Shown piece by piece: positions 45,541 through 54,502 of a stretch of 64,000 nt of DNA. The stretch spans positions 2,108,001 through 2,172,000 of the forward strand of contig NZ_JAGINU010000001.1 in assembly GCF_017876315.1 (NCBI RefSeq), in the 5' to 3' direction. Source of the stretch: Pseudonocardia parietis (GTDB lineage: Bacteria > Actinomycetota > Actinomycetes > Mycobacteriales > Pseudonocardiaceae). The first letter of the stretch is position 1. Each line of letters opens with the position of its first letter. The notes beneath the pieces are model-generated. The model saw nothing but the letters and a program-made list of their open reading frames with translations. It was not told the origin of the DNA and ran no database searches. The position numbers were made by a program, and so were the translations under genes.

Positions 45541-46110
45541 ATGGACATCCACGCGACCCCGCTCCCCGGATCGGCGCTGATCGATCTCAAGCGCCTCGAG
45601 GACGACCGCGGGTTCTTCGCCCGCGCGTTCTGCGAGCAGGAGTTCACCGACGCCGGGCTCGACCCGACGATCACCCAGTGCAACCTCTCGTACAACCACG
45701 AGGCGGGCACCCTGCGCGGCTTCCACTACCAGCTGGAGCCCAACGCGGAGGTCAAGGTCATCCGCTGCGTCCGCGGCGCGATCTTCGACGTGATCGTCGA
45801 CCTGCGGCCCGACTCGGACACCTACCTGCAGTGGTTCGGGGCCGAGCTGTCCCAGGACAACTACCAGGCCATGTACGTGCCGCGGAACTTCGCGCACGCC
45901 TACCTGACCCTCACCCCGGACGCGACGACGATCTACCAGGTCTCGACGCCGTACACCCCGGGGGCCGAGCGCGGCCTGCGCTGGAACGACCCGACCATCG
46001 GCGTCGAGTGGCCCGTCGAGATCGCGAAGATCTCCGACAAGGACGCCAACTGGCCGCTGCTGGCCGACAACCCGGACTTCGCCGACACCCTCACCGGAGC
46101 CCGCTCATGA
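45541..46110 (+). CDS. rfbC: dTDP-4-dehydrorhamnose 3,5-epimerase family protein
   Basis: 189 residues, cupin fold. Features: EDDRGFFARAFCEQEF, SYNHEAGTLRGFHYQ (H is the catalytic base region) and YVPRNFAHAYLTL. With rfbF rather than dTDP genes nearby, it may act on a CDP-4-keto sugar instead of dTDP-rhamnose intermediates. ATG 45523 upstream is an alternative start. Overlaps the next gene by 4 bp (ATGA). Confidence 0.85.
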   Translation: MDIHATPLPGSALIDLKRLEDDRGFFARAFCEQEFTDAGLDPTITQCNLSYNHEAGTLRGFHYQLEPNAEVKVIRCVRGAIFDVIVDLRPDSDTYLQWFGAELSQDNYQAMYVPRNFAHAYLTLTPDATTIYQVSTPYTPGAERGLRWNDPTIGVEWPVEIAKISDKDANWPLLADNPDFADTLTGARS

Positions 46111-47390
46111 TCATTCTGGACACCGCGCTCGCCAAGCGAGCCGCCGAGAACCGCCCGATCCGCGTCGGCCTGGTCGGGGCCGGCTTCATGGGCCGGGGGC
46201 TGGTCAACCAGATCGTCAACTCGACGCCCGGGATGGACGTCGTCGCGATCGCCAACCGGACCGTGTCGACCGCGGTACGGGCCTACACCGAGGCCGGGCT
46301 CGAGCCGGCCGAGGTCTCGACGACGGCCGAGGTCGAGGCCGCGATCGCCAAGGGCACCCCGGCGGTGCTGGGCGACGCGTTCGCGCTGCTCGCCGCCGAG
46401 AACATCGACGTGCTCGTCGATGTCACCGGAGCGGTCGAGTTCGGCGCGCACGTCACCGTCGCCGCGATCGAGCGGGGCCTGCCGGTCGTCACCATGAACG
46501 CCGAGCTGGACGGCACCGTCGGTCCGCTGCTCGCGCACCGCGCGCGGGCCGCCGGCGTCGTACTCACCGGGGCCGACGGCGACCAGCCGGGTGTCCAGGG
46601 GAACCTGCTGCGGTTCGTGAAGGGCCTCGGCATCACGCCGCTGGTCGCGGGCAACATCAAGGGACTGCAGGACGAGTACCGCACCCCGACCACGCAGCAG
46701 GCGTTCGCCGAGAAGTGGGGGCAGGACCCCTACATGGTCACCAGCTTCGCCGACGGCACCAAGGTGTCGTTCGAGCAGGCGATCGTGGCCAACGCGCACG
46801 GCTTCACCGTCGGTGAGCGCGGCATGTACGGCCGCGACCACGCCGGCCACGTCGACGAGCTGACCAAGGTCTACGACGTCGACGAGCTGCGCTCGCTGGG
46901 CGGCGTGGTCGACTACGTCGTCGGTGCGAAGCCGGGCCCGGGCGTCTACGTGCTGGGTACGCACGACGACCCGAAGCAGCAGCACTACCTCAACCTGTAC
47001 AAGCTGGGCGAGGGCCCGCTGTACAGCTTCTACACGCCCTACCACCTGTGCCACTTCGAGGTCCCGAACACCATCGTGCGGGCCGTCGACTTCGCCGACG
47101 CCGCGCTCGCCCCGACCGGCGGGCAGCGGGTCGACGTCGTCGCCACGGCCAAGCAGGACCTGAAGGCCGGGCACACGCTGGACGGCCTCGGTGGTTACGA
47201 CACCTACGGGGTCGCGGAGGCGAGCCCGGTGACGCGGTCGGAGAAGCTGCTGCCGATGGGCGTGGCCGAGGGTGGCGTGCTGACCCGGGACGTCGCCAAG
47301 GACGAGGTGCTCACCTACGACGACGTGACGCTGCCGCCCGGGCGGCTGATCGACTCGTTGCGGGAGGAGCAGGAGAAGCTGTTCGGGTAG
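46107..47390 (+). CDS. NAD(P)-binding oxidoreductase with C-terminal SAF domain
   Basis: 427 residues. N-terminal Rossmann domain (RVGLVGAGFMGRGLVNQI) of the homoserine-dehydrogenase-like type, central substrate part (GNIKGLQDEYRTPTTQQAFA) and a C-terminal SAF domain (DLKAGHTLDGLGGYDTYGVA, then DEVLTYDDVTLPPGRLIDSL). SAF domains are common in sialate and sugar-acid enzymes. Position after rfbC-like suggests nucleotide-sugar or sugar-acid processing. A decayed copy of its 3' part is at 62752-63003. Confidence 0.85.
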   Translation: MIILDTALAKRAAENRPIRVGLVGAGFMGRGLVNQIVNSTPGMDVVAIANRTVSTAVRAYTEAGLEPAEVSTTAEVEAAIAKGTPAVLGDAFALLAAENIDVLVDVTGAVEFGAHVTVAAIERGLPVVTMNAELDGTVGPLLAHRARAAGVVLTGADGDQPGVQGNLLRFVKGLGITPLVAGNIKGLQDEYRTPTTQQAFAEKWGQDPYMVTSFADGTKVSFEQAIVANAHGFTVGERGMYGRDHAGHVDELTKVYDVDELRSLGGVVDYVVGAKPGPGVYVLGTHDDPKQQHYLNLYKLGEGPLYSFYTPYHLCHFEVPNTIVRAVDFADAALAPTGGQRVDVVATAKQDLKAGHTLDGLGGYDTYGVAEASPVTRSEKLLPMGVAEGGVLTRDVAKDEVLTYDDVTLPPGRLIDSLREEQEKLFG

Positions 47391-47495
47391 ACGACTGCGA
47401 CACGCACTCGTCCTGATACGTGGGAGCATGATCGGGCCCTGAAGGAGGCTGCCCGTTGCGGTGCTCCCCGTACCTGCACCCGAGGGGTGGCGGCT

Positions 47496-48770
47496 TCACA
47501 GCCGCTCCGCTCCGCAGTTCCCGAGCCGGTTGCGAGTGTCGAACACCCGCGACGCGAACCCGCCGATCAGTTCCCAGTCCAGGGCGTCGTGATCGGTGAG
47601 AACGACGACGAGGTCGGCGGCGGCGAGCTCATCGGGCGTGGTGTCCACGAGCGTGACCCCGGGGGGGACCTGCTGCGGCTCGATGAACGGGTCCACCGCC
47701 CGCAGCACCGCACCCTGGTCGGCAAGGTGGCGGGCGACCGAGATCGCCGGGGACTGTCGGGCATCGCCCGAGTTCGGCTTGTAGGCCAGCCCGAGCAGCA
47801 GGATCCGGCTTCCGTTCACCGCCTTGCGCTCACGGTTCAGCCGGGCGGCGATCCGGTGGACGACGTGGTCGGGCATGTGGTCGTTGACATCGTTCGCGAT
47901 CTCGACGAATCGGAACGGTCGGCCGAGGGCCCGGCGCACCTGCCAGGACAGGTAGGACGGATCGATCGGGAGGCAGTGCCCGCCCACGCCCGGCCCCGGC
48001 CGGAACGGCATGAAGCCGAACGGCTTGGTCGCCGCAGCCTCGATCACCGACCACACATCGACTCCGAGCTCGTGCCCGTGCACCGCGAGCTCGTTCACCA
48101 GCGCGATGTTGACGTGCCGGAAGGTGTTCTCCAGCAGCTTGGCGAGCTCGGCCTCCCGAGGTCCTGGAACCTCCACGACCCGGTCCACGAGAGTCCGGTA
48201 GAACGCGGCGACGGCGTCGAGCGACGGTGGATCAATCCCACTGACGACCTTCGGGGTGGTACGGAACGTCCAGCGGCGGTTGCCGGGGTCGATGCGTTCC
48301 GGGCTGTAGCCGACGTGGAAGTCGCGGCCCGCGGCCCAGGGGCCGGCCGACTCCAGCAGCGGGACGAACTCGTCCTCCGTGGTGCCCGGGTAGGTCGTCG
48401 ACTCCAGCACGACAGTGCATCCGGGCCGGACGTGCCGGGCGAGTGTGAGTGCCGCGTCCCGGACGCAGCCGAGATCGGGTGCGCCGTCCCGCAGCGGCGT
48501 CGGCACCGACACCACCGCGACGTCGAAACCCTCGAGCGCGGACTCGTCGTCGGTCGGGTGGAAGCGGGCAGTGTCCAGCGCGGTCCTGAGGTCCTGGTCG
48601 GACACGTCGTCGACGAAGCTGGTGGCTCGTGTCAGCCGGTCGATCCGGGACTTGTCCACGTCGAACCCCACGACGTCGTACCCGGCCTCGACCGCTCGGA
48701 TCGTCACGGGCAAGCCGACATAGCCCTGACCGAGGACGGCGAGTCTGCGAGGTGGCGCGATCACGTCCAT
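47496..48770 (-). CDS. nucleotide-sugar 6-dehydrogenase (UDP-GlcNAc/ManNAc dehydrogenase type)
   Basis: 424 residues from the ATG at 48770. NAD domain (LAVLGQGYVGLPVTIRAVEA), central domain with the acid/base and NTFRHVNIALVNELA helix, catalytic Cys in GVGGHCLPIDPSYL, C-terminal UDP-binding LLLGLAYKPNSGDARQSPAI. The GHCLPIDP variant is seen in WbpA/WecC-type enzymes acting on N-acetylated hexosamines more than in Ugd. Last gene of a minus-strand operon running from 52138. Confidence 0.9.
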   Translation of the reverse strand: MDVIAPPRRLAVLGQGYVGLPVTIRAVEAGYDVVGFDVDKSRIDRLTRATSFVDDVSDQDLRTALDTARFHPTDDESALEGFDVAVVSVPTPLRDGAPDLGCVRDAALTLARHVRPGCTVVLESTTYPGTTEDEFVPLLESAGPWAAGRDFHVGYSPERIDPGNRRWTFRTTPKVVSGIDPPSLDAVAAFYRTLVDRVVEVPGPREAELAKLLENTFRHVNIALVNELAVHGHELGVDVWSVIEAAATKPFGFMPFRPGPGVGGHCLPIDPSYLSWQVRRALGRPFRFVEIANDVNDHMPDHVVHRIAARLNRERKAVNGSRILLLGLAYKPNSGDARQSPAISVARHLADQGAVLRAVDPFIEPQQVPPGVTLVDTTPDELAAADLVVVLTDHDALDWELIGGFASRVFDTRNRLGNCGAERL

Positions 48771-48982
48771 GTGCGTGCTCCTGGTACTCGGACGGCGGTG
48801 CCCGGCCGGGCGACTGTCGTGGGCCGTGCCCAGCAGGTGGTACGGGCTGGGGCGATGGGAGGAGTGGTGGAGCCGGCACCGAGGCACAGGCGTGGCCCGC
48901 GGACATCGGCGCGGCCCTGAGCCTGCTGGCTCGCTCGAGCCCGTGGGGCGAGACGTGCGACAGCGGTCATCGTGATCAGCCC

Positions 48983-50029
48983 TCAGCAGAAGTACCGGTA
49001 GAGCAGCGCGCCGGCCTGGTCGGTGACGCAGTCGGGTACCTCCGGTCCGGTGAGCAGCCGCGTCAGGTCGCCGAGGAGCCCGTCGACCGGGCCATGCGGC
49101 GGGACGGTGCCGTGCGGGCGCAGCGTTCGGATGTGCTGCTCCCGCGTCGCCCACCCGCGCTTGAACCGAACGAGGCCAGGCTGGTCGAGGTCGGACAGTC
49201 CCCAGTCCATGGCGGATAGTCCCTGGTCGGCAGCCCAGCGCAGGCAGGCCCAGTGCAGAGCCTCGTTCGGCCGTAAAGGCAGGTGCTCGGAGGCGGAGGC
49301 TCCGAACTTGTAGTAGACGGTGTCCTGCCACACCAGGTAGATCGCCCCGGCGATCGGAGGACCGCCGATGTCCACGAGACCGACCCGGATCCCGCCGTGT
49401 GGCGCGAAGGCCTTCCACACCTGCTCGAAGAACTCCAGCGGCTGAGCCAGCAACCGGTACTTCGTCTTGCGCAGGCGCAGGTGCAGGCGGTGATACTCGG
49501 CCACCGCAGACAGGTCGTCGCGGAGCACGACACGCAGCCCGTTCCGCTGGGCGGTGGCCAGGTTGCGCCGCACCTGCGGACGTAGCAGCCGGTGCAGGTC
49601 CTCGGGCGGCGCCAGCGGCGTGACGTGCCAGGCCGCCTCGCCCACCACTGCGAACCGCTCGTCGCGGGCAGCGATCGAAGTGTCCAGGCAACGCAGCGTG
49701 AACGGGGGGCCGGAACCGCCGCACACCCCTGCCGACACCGCTGCCCACGCGTCGTCGGCGTCCGGGCCGGGGCGGATCACCGGATCGCCCCGGTCGCTGA
49801 ACGGCAGGCCGAGCCGCCGACGCCCACGCACATCGTCGACGTCGACCCAGGCAAGCCCGGCCGCCGGGGCCCCATGCCGGTCACGGGCAAGCCGCGCCTC
49901 CGGGGCGAACCCGTAGTGGTCGCACACCGCGGACAGCCATGGCGGCGCGGTGAACAGGTCACCGTGCGCGGCCAGCTCCTGCCAACCCGGGTCCGTACGG
50001 GGATCGACCTGTTCCACGCGCACGGTCAC
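48983..50029 (-). CDS. FemAB-like acyltransferase (GNAT fold), no. 2
   Basis: 348 residues. PWLSAVCDHYGFAPEARL at the start, LLRPQVRRNLATAQRNGLRV in the middle, and a C-terminal IAGAIYLVWQDTVYYKFGAS and LVRFKRGWATREQHI, like lipid II:glycine/serine transferases and EPS-cluster FemAB proteins. Substrate unknown. Its start overlaps the stop of the glycosyltransferase gene upstream by 4 bp. Confidence 0.82.
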   Translation of the reverse strand: MTVRVEQVDPRTDPGWQELAAHGDLFTAPPWLSAVCDHYGFAPEARLARDRHGAPAAGLAWVDVDDVRGRRRLGLPFSDRGDPVIRPGPDADDAWAAVSAGVCGGSGPPFTLRCLDTSIAARDERFAVVGEAAWHVTPLAPPEDLHRLLRPQVRRNLATAQRNGLRVVLRDDLSAVAEYHRLHLRLRKTKYRLLAQPLEFFEQVWKAFAPHGGIRVGLVDIGGPPIAGAIYLVWQDTVYYKFGASASEHLPLRPNEALHWACLRWAADQGLSAMDWGLSDLDQPGLVRFKRGWATREQHIRTLRPHGTVPPHGPVDGLLGDLTRLLTGPEVPDCVTDQAGALLYRYFC

Positions 50030-51009
50030 GACGCCAGCTCGAAAGCCGGTGGGATGCCCGGACGATGTACACCGCGGTCCAGGGTGGCCATCAGCTGGGC
50101 GGCGGTGATCTCCTCGGGCTCGAGGACGGTCGCAACACCGCGCTGTGCGAGCTCGGCGGCCAGCTGGGTCTGGTGGTCGTCCCCGGCCTCGCCGTCACGG
50201 GACCGACGCACCGCCAGGATGGGATGCCGACCCGCGGCGAGCGCGCCCAGCACAGAGCCTGCCCCCGCGTGAGTGATCACAAGATGCGCCGACCGCAGCG
50301 CTGTGGCCAGCTCCAGGGCGGGCAGGAACGGCACGGAGGCGATCGCCGGATCGTCCACGGGAGTGCAGCCGGTCTGCCACAGGACCTGCACCGTGCGCCC
50401 GGTATGCCGGGCCAGCTCCCCGCCGGGCGACAGGATCGGGACCAGCGCACGGACGAGCCGGGTGAACGGGAACTCGGCCGCGGTGCCGACGCTGACCACA
50501 ACCCGTAGCACCGGGCCGGTCGGCCGGTCCGCGTGGGAGGGCGTGACCGCGCGATAGCTGTCGAAGACACTGCCCGCGAACCGCCAGCGCGGATCGCACC
50601 ACTGGGTGTGCTGGGTATACCGGTGGATCATCGGAACGTGGCTCAGGATCCGCCCGGTGAGTGAGGGCCCGGCAACCCGGGCGACGCTCTCCACGTAGTG
50701 GCACTCGACACCGCGGGAGGCCAGGTAGGGCAGGTACCCCAGCGCGATGCCAGACCCGGTGGACACCGCCCGGGTCACGCCGTACCGGCGCCATATGCGG
50801 TGCGCCGTAGGGACGCACCTGAGGACGTCAGGCGCATTGCGGACGCGGACATAGGGCACGAACTCGACCTCCCGGTCCGCCAGCAGCGAACGGCTCTGCT
50901 CGTTCGCGTGGGTGACCCACAGCCGGCGGCCGGTCTCGGGGATCCGCGCGGCGAGGTCGTCCAGCTGCTCGAGGTGTCCTCCGGTGGTGGCCAGGAACAA
51001 GGTGGTCAT
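50026..51009 (-). CDS. EpsF/Alg13-14-like glycosyltransferase
   Basis: 327 residues from ATG 51009. GT-B of the Alg14+Alg13 type in one chain: TLFLATTGGHLEQLDDLAAR (Alg14 part) and VVVSVGTAAEFPFTRLVRAL, then ATALRSAHLVITHAGAGSVL (Alg13 part). Transfers a hexosamine to a lipid carrier in related systems. Sits 61 bp downstream of the Gfo/Idh gene in one operon. Confidence 0.85.
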   Translation of the reverse strand: MTTLFLATTGGHLEQLDDLAARIPETGRRLWVTHANEQSRSLLADREVEFVPYVRVRNAPDVLRCVPTAHRIWRRYGVTRAVSTGSGIALGYLPYLASRGVECHYVESVARVAGPSLTGRILSHVPMIHRYTQHTQWCDPRWRFAGSVFDSYRAVTPSHADRPTGPVLRVVVSVGTAAEFPFTRLVRALVPILSPGGELARHTGRTVQVLWQTGCTPVDDPAIASVPFLPALELATALRSAHLVITHAGAGSVLGALAAGRHPILAVRRSRDGEAGDDHQTQLAAELAQRGVATVLEPEEITAAQLMATLDRGVHRPGIPPAFELAS

Positions 51010-51070
51010 CGCGCGCCATCCCCGTGGAGCACGGGCGGGACGACCTCGCTCCCGCCCGGGGCGAGGACGG

Positions 51071-52138
51071 TCATGACGCCGCCATCGATACGCGCGTCGC
51101 ACCGTCGAGAGCGGGGGTGACCTCGGCGGGGAGCCCGGTGGTCATCGATCGGTCTGCGGCCGTGAGGACACGGACGACGTCGAGGCCGCGCCGTCCGGGG
51201 GTACGGCACTCGGCATCCCCGCGGATGCAGTCGACGAAATGCTCGTCCTGGACGAGCAGGGGTTCTTCGAACGGCACGTAGGGTGAGGTGATGTCCCCGG
51301 TTCGGTAGGTCATCGGCAACCCGTGCGCGCCGCTCCCGTCATCGACCGTAGCCGGGTCGACCCCGATGTCGTAGATCCGGATTCGTTCGTTGTCGGAGAT
51401 GTCGTCGTACACAGCCATCCGGCGCTCACCGATGACCGTCACGGTCCGGACCTTCCGCGGGCTCAACCAGCTGACGTGCACGAACGCGTGCGTTCGCGAT
51501 CGCGGGAAATCCAGCCTCAGGTGGGCGACGTCGCTGTGCCGGATCCCGACGTTGCGCTTCGCCCAGACCGACGTCGTCGCCGGCATCTCGTCGAGCAGAA
51601 ACGACACGATCGAGATGTCGTGCGGGGCGAGATCCCAGACCACGTCCACATCGACCTGATAACGCCCCAGGCTCAGCCGCTGGGCGTCGATGTAGAGGAT
51701 GCGTCCCAACGCTCCGGACCGGACGATCTCGCGGAGCTTCCAGACGGCCGGGTTGTACTCGAACGTATGCCCGGTCATCAGCTGGACGCCCGACCTGTCC
51801 GCGAGATCGACCAGCGCCTCGGCGTCGACCACCGTGGTGGTGAGAGGCTTTTCGACCAGCACGTGCCGGCCGGCGAGCAGCGCCGCCGATGCGACCGCGA
51901 CGTGGCTGCCGGCGGGGGTGGCTACGACCACCCCATCGACGTCGTCGATCGCCTCGTCGAGAGACCTGCAGAGGCGGGCTGCCGGGTAGTGGGCTCCGGC
52001 CTCCGAAAGCCTCTTCTCGTCCGCCTCGACGACCGTGACGTCGACGTCGCGTAGCGAGCTGAGGACTCGAACATGTTTCGAACCCCAATACCCGTAGCCG
52101 ACTACAGCGATACGGGAACAGGCACGTGTGACAGTCAT
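51071..52138 (-). CDS. Gfo/Idh/MocA-family oxidoreductase
   Basis: 355 residues. NAD site RIAVVGYGYWGSKHVRVLSS, catalytic Lys in HVLVEKPLTTTV, GHTFEYNPAVWKLREIV and the beta-sheet C-domain (DIISIV type DLAPHDISIVSFLLDEMP). Family members of this size near WbpA/WbpE-type genes oxidise UDP-GlcNAcA at C3. First gene of the minus-strand operon 52138-47496. A shrunken relative is at 52989-53384 on the other strand. Confidence 0.9.
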   Translation of the reverse strand: MTVTRACSRIAVVGYGYWGSKHVRVLSSLRDVDVTVVEADEKRLSEAGAHYPAARLCRSLDEAIDDVDGVVVATPAGSHVAVASAALLAGRHVLVEKPLTTTVVDAEALVDLADRSGVQLMTGHTFEYNPAVWKLREIVRSGALGRILYIDAQRLSLGRYQVDVDVVWDLAPHDISIVSFLLDEMPATTSVWAKRNVGIRHSDVAHLRLDFPRSRTHAFVHVSWLSPRKVRTVTVIGERRMAVYDDISDNERIRIYDIGVDPATVDDGSGAHGLPMTYRTGDITSPYVPFEEPLLVQDEHFVDCIRGDAECRTPGRRGLDVVRVLTAADRSMTTGLPAEVTPALDGATRVSMAAS

Positions 52139-52988
52139 GTGGTCTCCTCCGCGAGCGGTGCCGACGAACGGAAGCCCAGTGCGGCGAATGGGGCGTCAGG
52201 GGGTTGCGGAGTGACCCTCGATATCAGCGCGACTCGCGTTACGTGACCACAGCACCGCCGCCGGGGCGATCACAGGGAGTGTCGGCGGGAACGCGTTCTG
52301 AATGTGAAACCGACGTACCTTATCTCTATTCCCATAGTTCAGGCGTAGGCCATTTCGTCCAACCTGTTACGCCGCCCGGGTCTGCGGACGGGCGGTTCTG
52401 GAGGCGTCCGAAGAGCTGAACCGCACCCCACGCCCAGCGCTTTGTCGATACGTCCACCCACTGCACCCAGCCCGCCGGCTGATCGTCTCTGGCTCGGATC
52501 AGTTCTGCATCGTCTGCGACAGCTGACCTCATGAAGGACCCTGACCTCGGTCTCCAGCTCGAAGATTCGGACCCGGGTCGCGAGGAGCAGGACCTCAGGA
52601 CGAGGACGACTGGATCTTGAGTCGATTGACGCCGGACGCCGTTGTGAGCCCCTGTTCGACAGGCACAGATGTGAGGAGACGCAGGATCCGACGATCTTGT
52701 AGAGAAGATTGCATGTCGTGCCGAAACCCTATGCCGGGCGCCGGGCTCCATCTGCACCCCTGGAAAGGGTGACGGGCTTGCTCGACCGGCCGTCGAGTCC
52801 CGGGCTCCGGAGCTGGTCGACTCGGCGGCGTTCACGAGACGCAGTGCGTTTCGGTTGTATCGGCTCAGGTTCCGCTCCTCTTCGCTCGGAACACGGTTGG
52901 TCCGAATGCCGGAGGAGGTGTAACGACCGAGTTCCCCTCGAGCGAATGCTCCTGCACAGCTGGTACGAGCGTTTGACAAGGGGTTGCG
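52139..52988. other. divergent intergenic region, ~850 bp
   Basis: Separates the minus operon (52138 leftwards) from the plus operon (52989 rightwards). GC is visibly lower in places (for example 52300-52345 and 52660-52715). A 224-codon minus-strand reading and shorter plus readings are open, but none has a motif, a good start or typical codon bias. Probably promoters/leader regions of the two operons; I see no RNA structure that I can name. Confidence 0.5.
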
Positions 52989-53384
52989 ATGTCCATCCAC
53001 GCCGACTGTGTCCGGGTGGCGGTGATCGGGTACGGCTATGGGGGATCACGAAACGTCCGCGTGCCGGACAGGCTGTCCCACGTGACGGTGACGGGCGCTG
53101 ACGGAGCTGCCGACGAGCTCGTCCGGGCTGTGCGCGAGCCGGCAGGCGGGGCAGGAATTCGGAGACTGCGGGAGATCGTCCACTCAGGAACGCAGGGTCG
53201 CATCCTCCACATTGATGCCCGGTGGCCGCGTCCCGGTGTCCGCATGACGCCGGGTGAGCGAGGTCGAGATGCGATGCGGGTCCGCACCGCGAGCGACACG
53301 GCCTGCCCGACCGGAACTCCGGCGTCGGTCCAGTTCGCTGTCAGGCACCCGGTGCTGCTGCTCGAACGGCAGGTGGCCGCGTGA
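52989..53384 (+). pseudogene. remnant of a Gfo/Idh-family oxidoreductase with internal deletions
   Basis: 131 codons, open, with recognisable pieces of the 51071-52138 protein in order: CVRVAVIGYGYGGSRNVRV (like SRIAVVGYGYWGSKHVRV), then RRLREIVHSGTQGRILHIDA (like WKLREIVRSGALGRILYIDA) and VLLLERQ near the end. The catalytic EKP motif and most of the fold are missing, so it cannot be an active oxidoreductase. Its stop overlaps the aminotransferase start by 4 bp, so a full gene here was probably coupled to it, or the remnant still serves as a leader cistron. Confidence 0.75.
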
Positions 53385-54502
53385 CGACCCTCGATGTCGA
53401 CCAGAGTCCGATCCCGCTACTGGACCTCGCTGAGATCAACCGGACTGTGTCTGCCGAGCTCGACCTCGCGTGGCGCGGAGTCCGTGGGCATGGTCACTTC
53501 GTCGGCGGCGCCGAGGTCGAGCGGTTCGAGAGCGCGTTCGCCGAGTTCTGTGAGGTTGCGGGTGCTGTCGGTGTCGCGAACGGAACCGATGCGCTCGAAC
53601 TCGTCCTGGCCGGGCTCGACATCGGGCCAGGAGACGAGGTCGTGCTCCCGGGCAACACGTTCATCGCAACAGCCGAGGCGGTGTGCGCGGTTGGAGCTGT
53701 CCCGGTCTTCGTCGATGTCCTGGAGGACACCCTGCTCATCGATCCGGATGCGGTGGCAGCCGCGGTGACCTCTCGGACCGCAGCCGTGATAGCAGTCCAC
53801 CTCTACGGCCAGATGGCCGACATGGACCGGCTACTCGCCGTTGCCGGACGATACGGCCTCGCCCTGGTCGAGGATGCGGCGCAGGCACACGGTGCCCGGT
53901 GGAGCGGACGTCGCGCCGGAAGCTCGGGGCACGGAGCGGGGTTCAGTTTCTATCCGGGGAAGAACCTGGGAGCGCTCGGCGACGGTGGGGCCGTGACGTC
54001 GAACGACCGTGAGCTGCTGGGGCGGATCCGCCGCATCGCCGACCACGGCCGATCGTCGACCGACCGGCACCGGCACGACATCCGCGGACGGAACAGTCGA
54101 CTCGACACCCTTCAGGCGGCGGTGCTTTCGGTCAAGCTCCCGCACCTCGAGTCCCAGAACGCCCGTCGGCGGACCGTGATGGCCGAGTACCGCGCGACAC
54201 TTCCGACGCATGTCGTCCCGGTGGCGGACGACCCACGGTCGGAGACCGTGCACCATCTCGCCGTCGTCCGGGTCCGGGACCGGGATAGCACCGTCAAGGC
54301 GCTGGACCGGTCGGCGATCGGCTGGGGGATCCACTACCCCGTCCCGTGCCACCGGCAACCCGCCTTCGCGGAGTTCAGGACGGCTGCGCTCCCGATCACC
54401 GAGGCCGCAGCCGGTCGAATCCTGTCGCTGCCGATGTCTCCGACGATGACGATCGATCAGGTCCGTCGCGTGGCGAGCGCGCTGGCGCGAGGTGCACGAT
54501 GA
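53381..54502 (+). CDS. DegT/DnrJ/EryC1/StrS-family sugar aminotransferase
   Basis: 373 residues, PLP-dependent fold type I. NGTDALELVLAGLDIGPGDE, LVEDAAQAHGARWSGR and the PLP Lys in FSFYPGKNLGALGDGGAV are all in place; the C-domain has RNSRLDTLQAAVL. Installs an amino group on a keto nucleotide sugar. With the 6-dehydrogenase and Gfo/Idh genes it fits a WbpA/B/E-like route to a diamino or amino uronic acid; the expected WbpD-like acetyltransferase is not seen. Confidence 0.92.
   Translation: MTTLDVDQSPIPLLDLAEINRTVSAELDLAWRGVRGHGHFVGGAEVERFESAFAEFCEVAGAVGVANGTDALELVLAGLDIGPGDEVVLPGNTFIATAEAVCAVGAVPVFVDVLEDTLLIDPDAVAAAVTSRTAAVIAVHLYGQMADMDRLLAVAGRYGLALVEDAAQAHGARWSGRRAGSSGHGAGFSFYPGKNLGALGDGGAVTSNDRELLGRIRRIADHGRSSTDRHRHDIRGRNSRLDTLQAAVLSVKLPHLESQNARRRTVMAEYRATLPTHVVPVADDPRSETVHHLAVVRVRDRDSTVKALDRSAIGWGIHYPVPCHRQPAFAEFRTAALPITEAAAGRILSLPMSPTMTIDQVRRVASALARGAR

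Noticed and set aside
52326..53000. A 224-codon minus-strand gene in the divergent gap
   Set aside because: Ser/Arg-rich with no motif, no ribosome site and codon use unlike neighbours.
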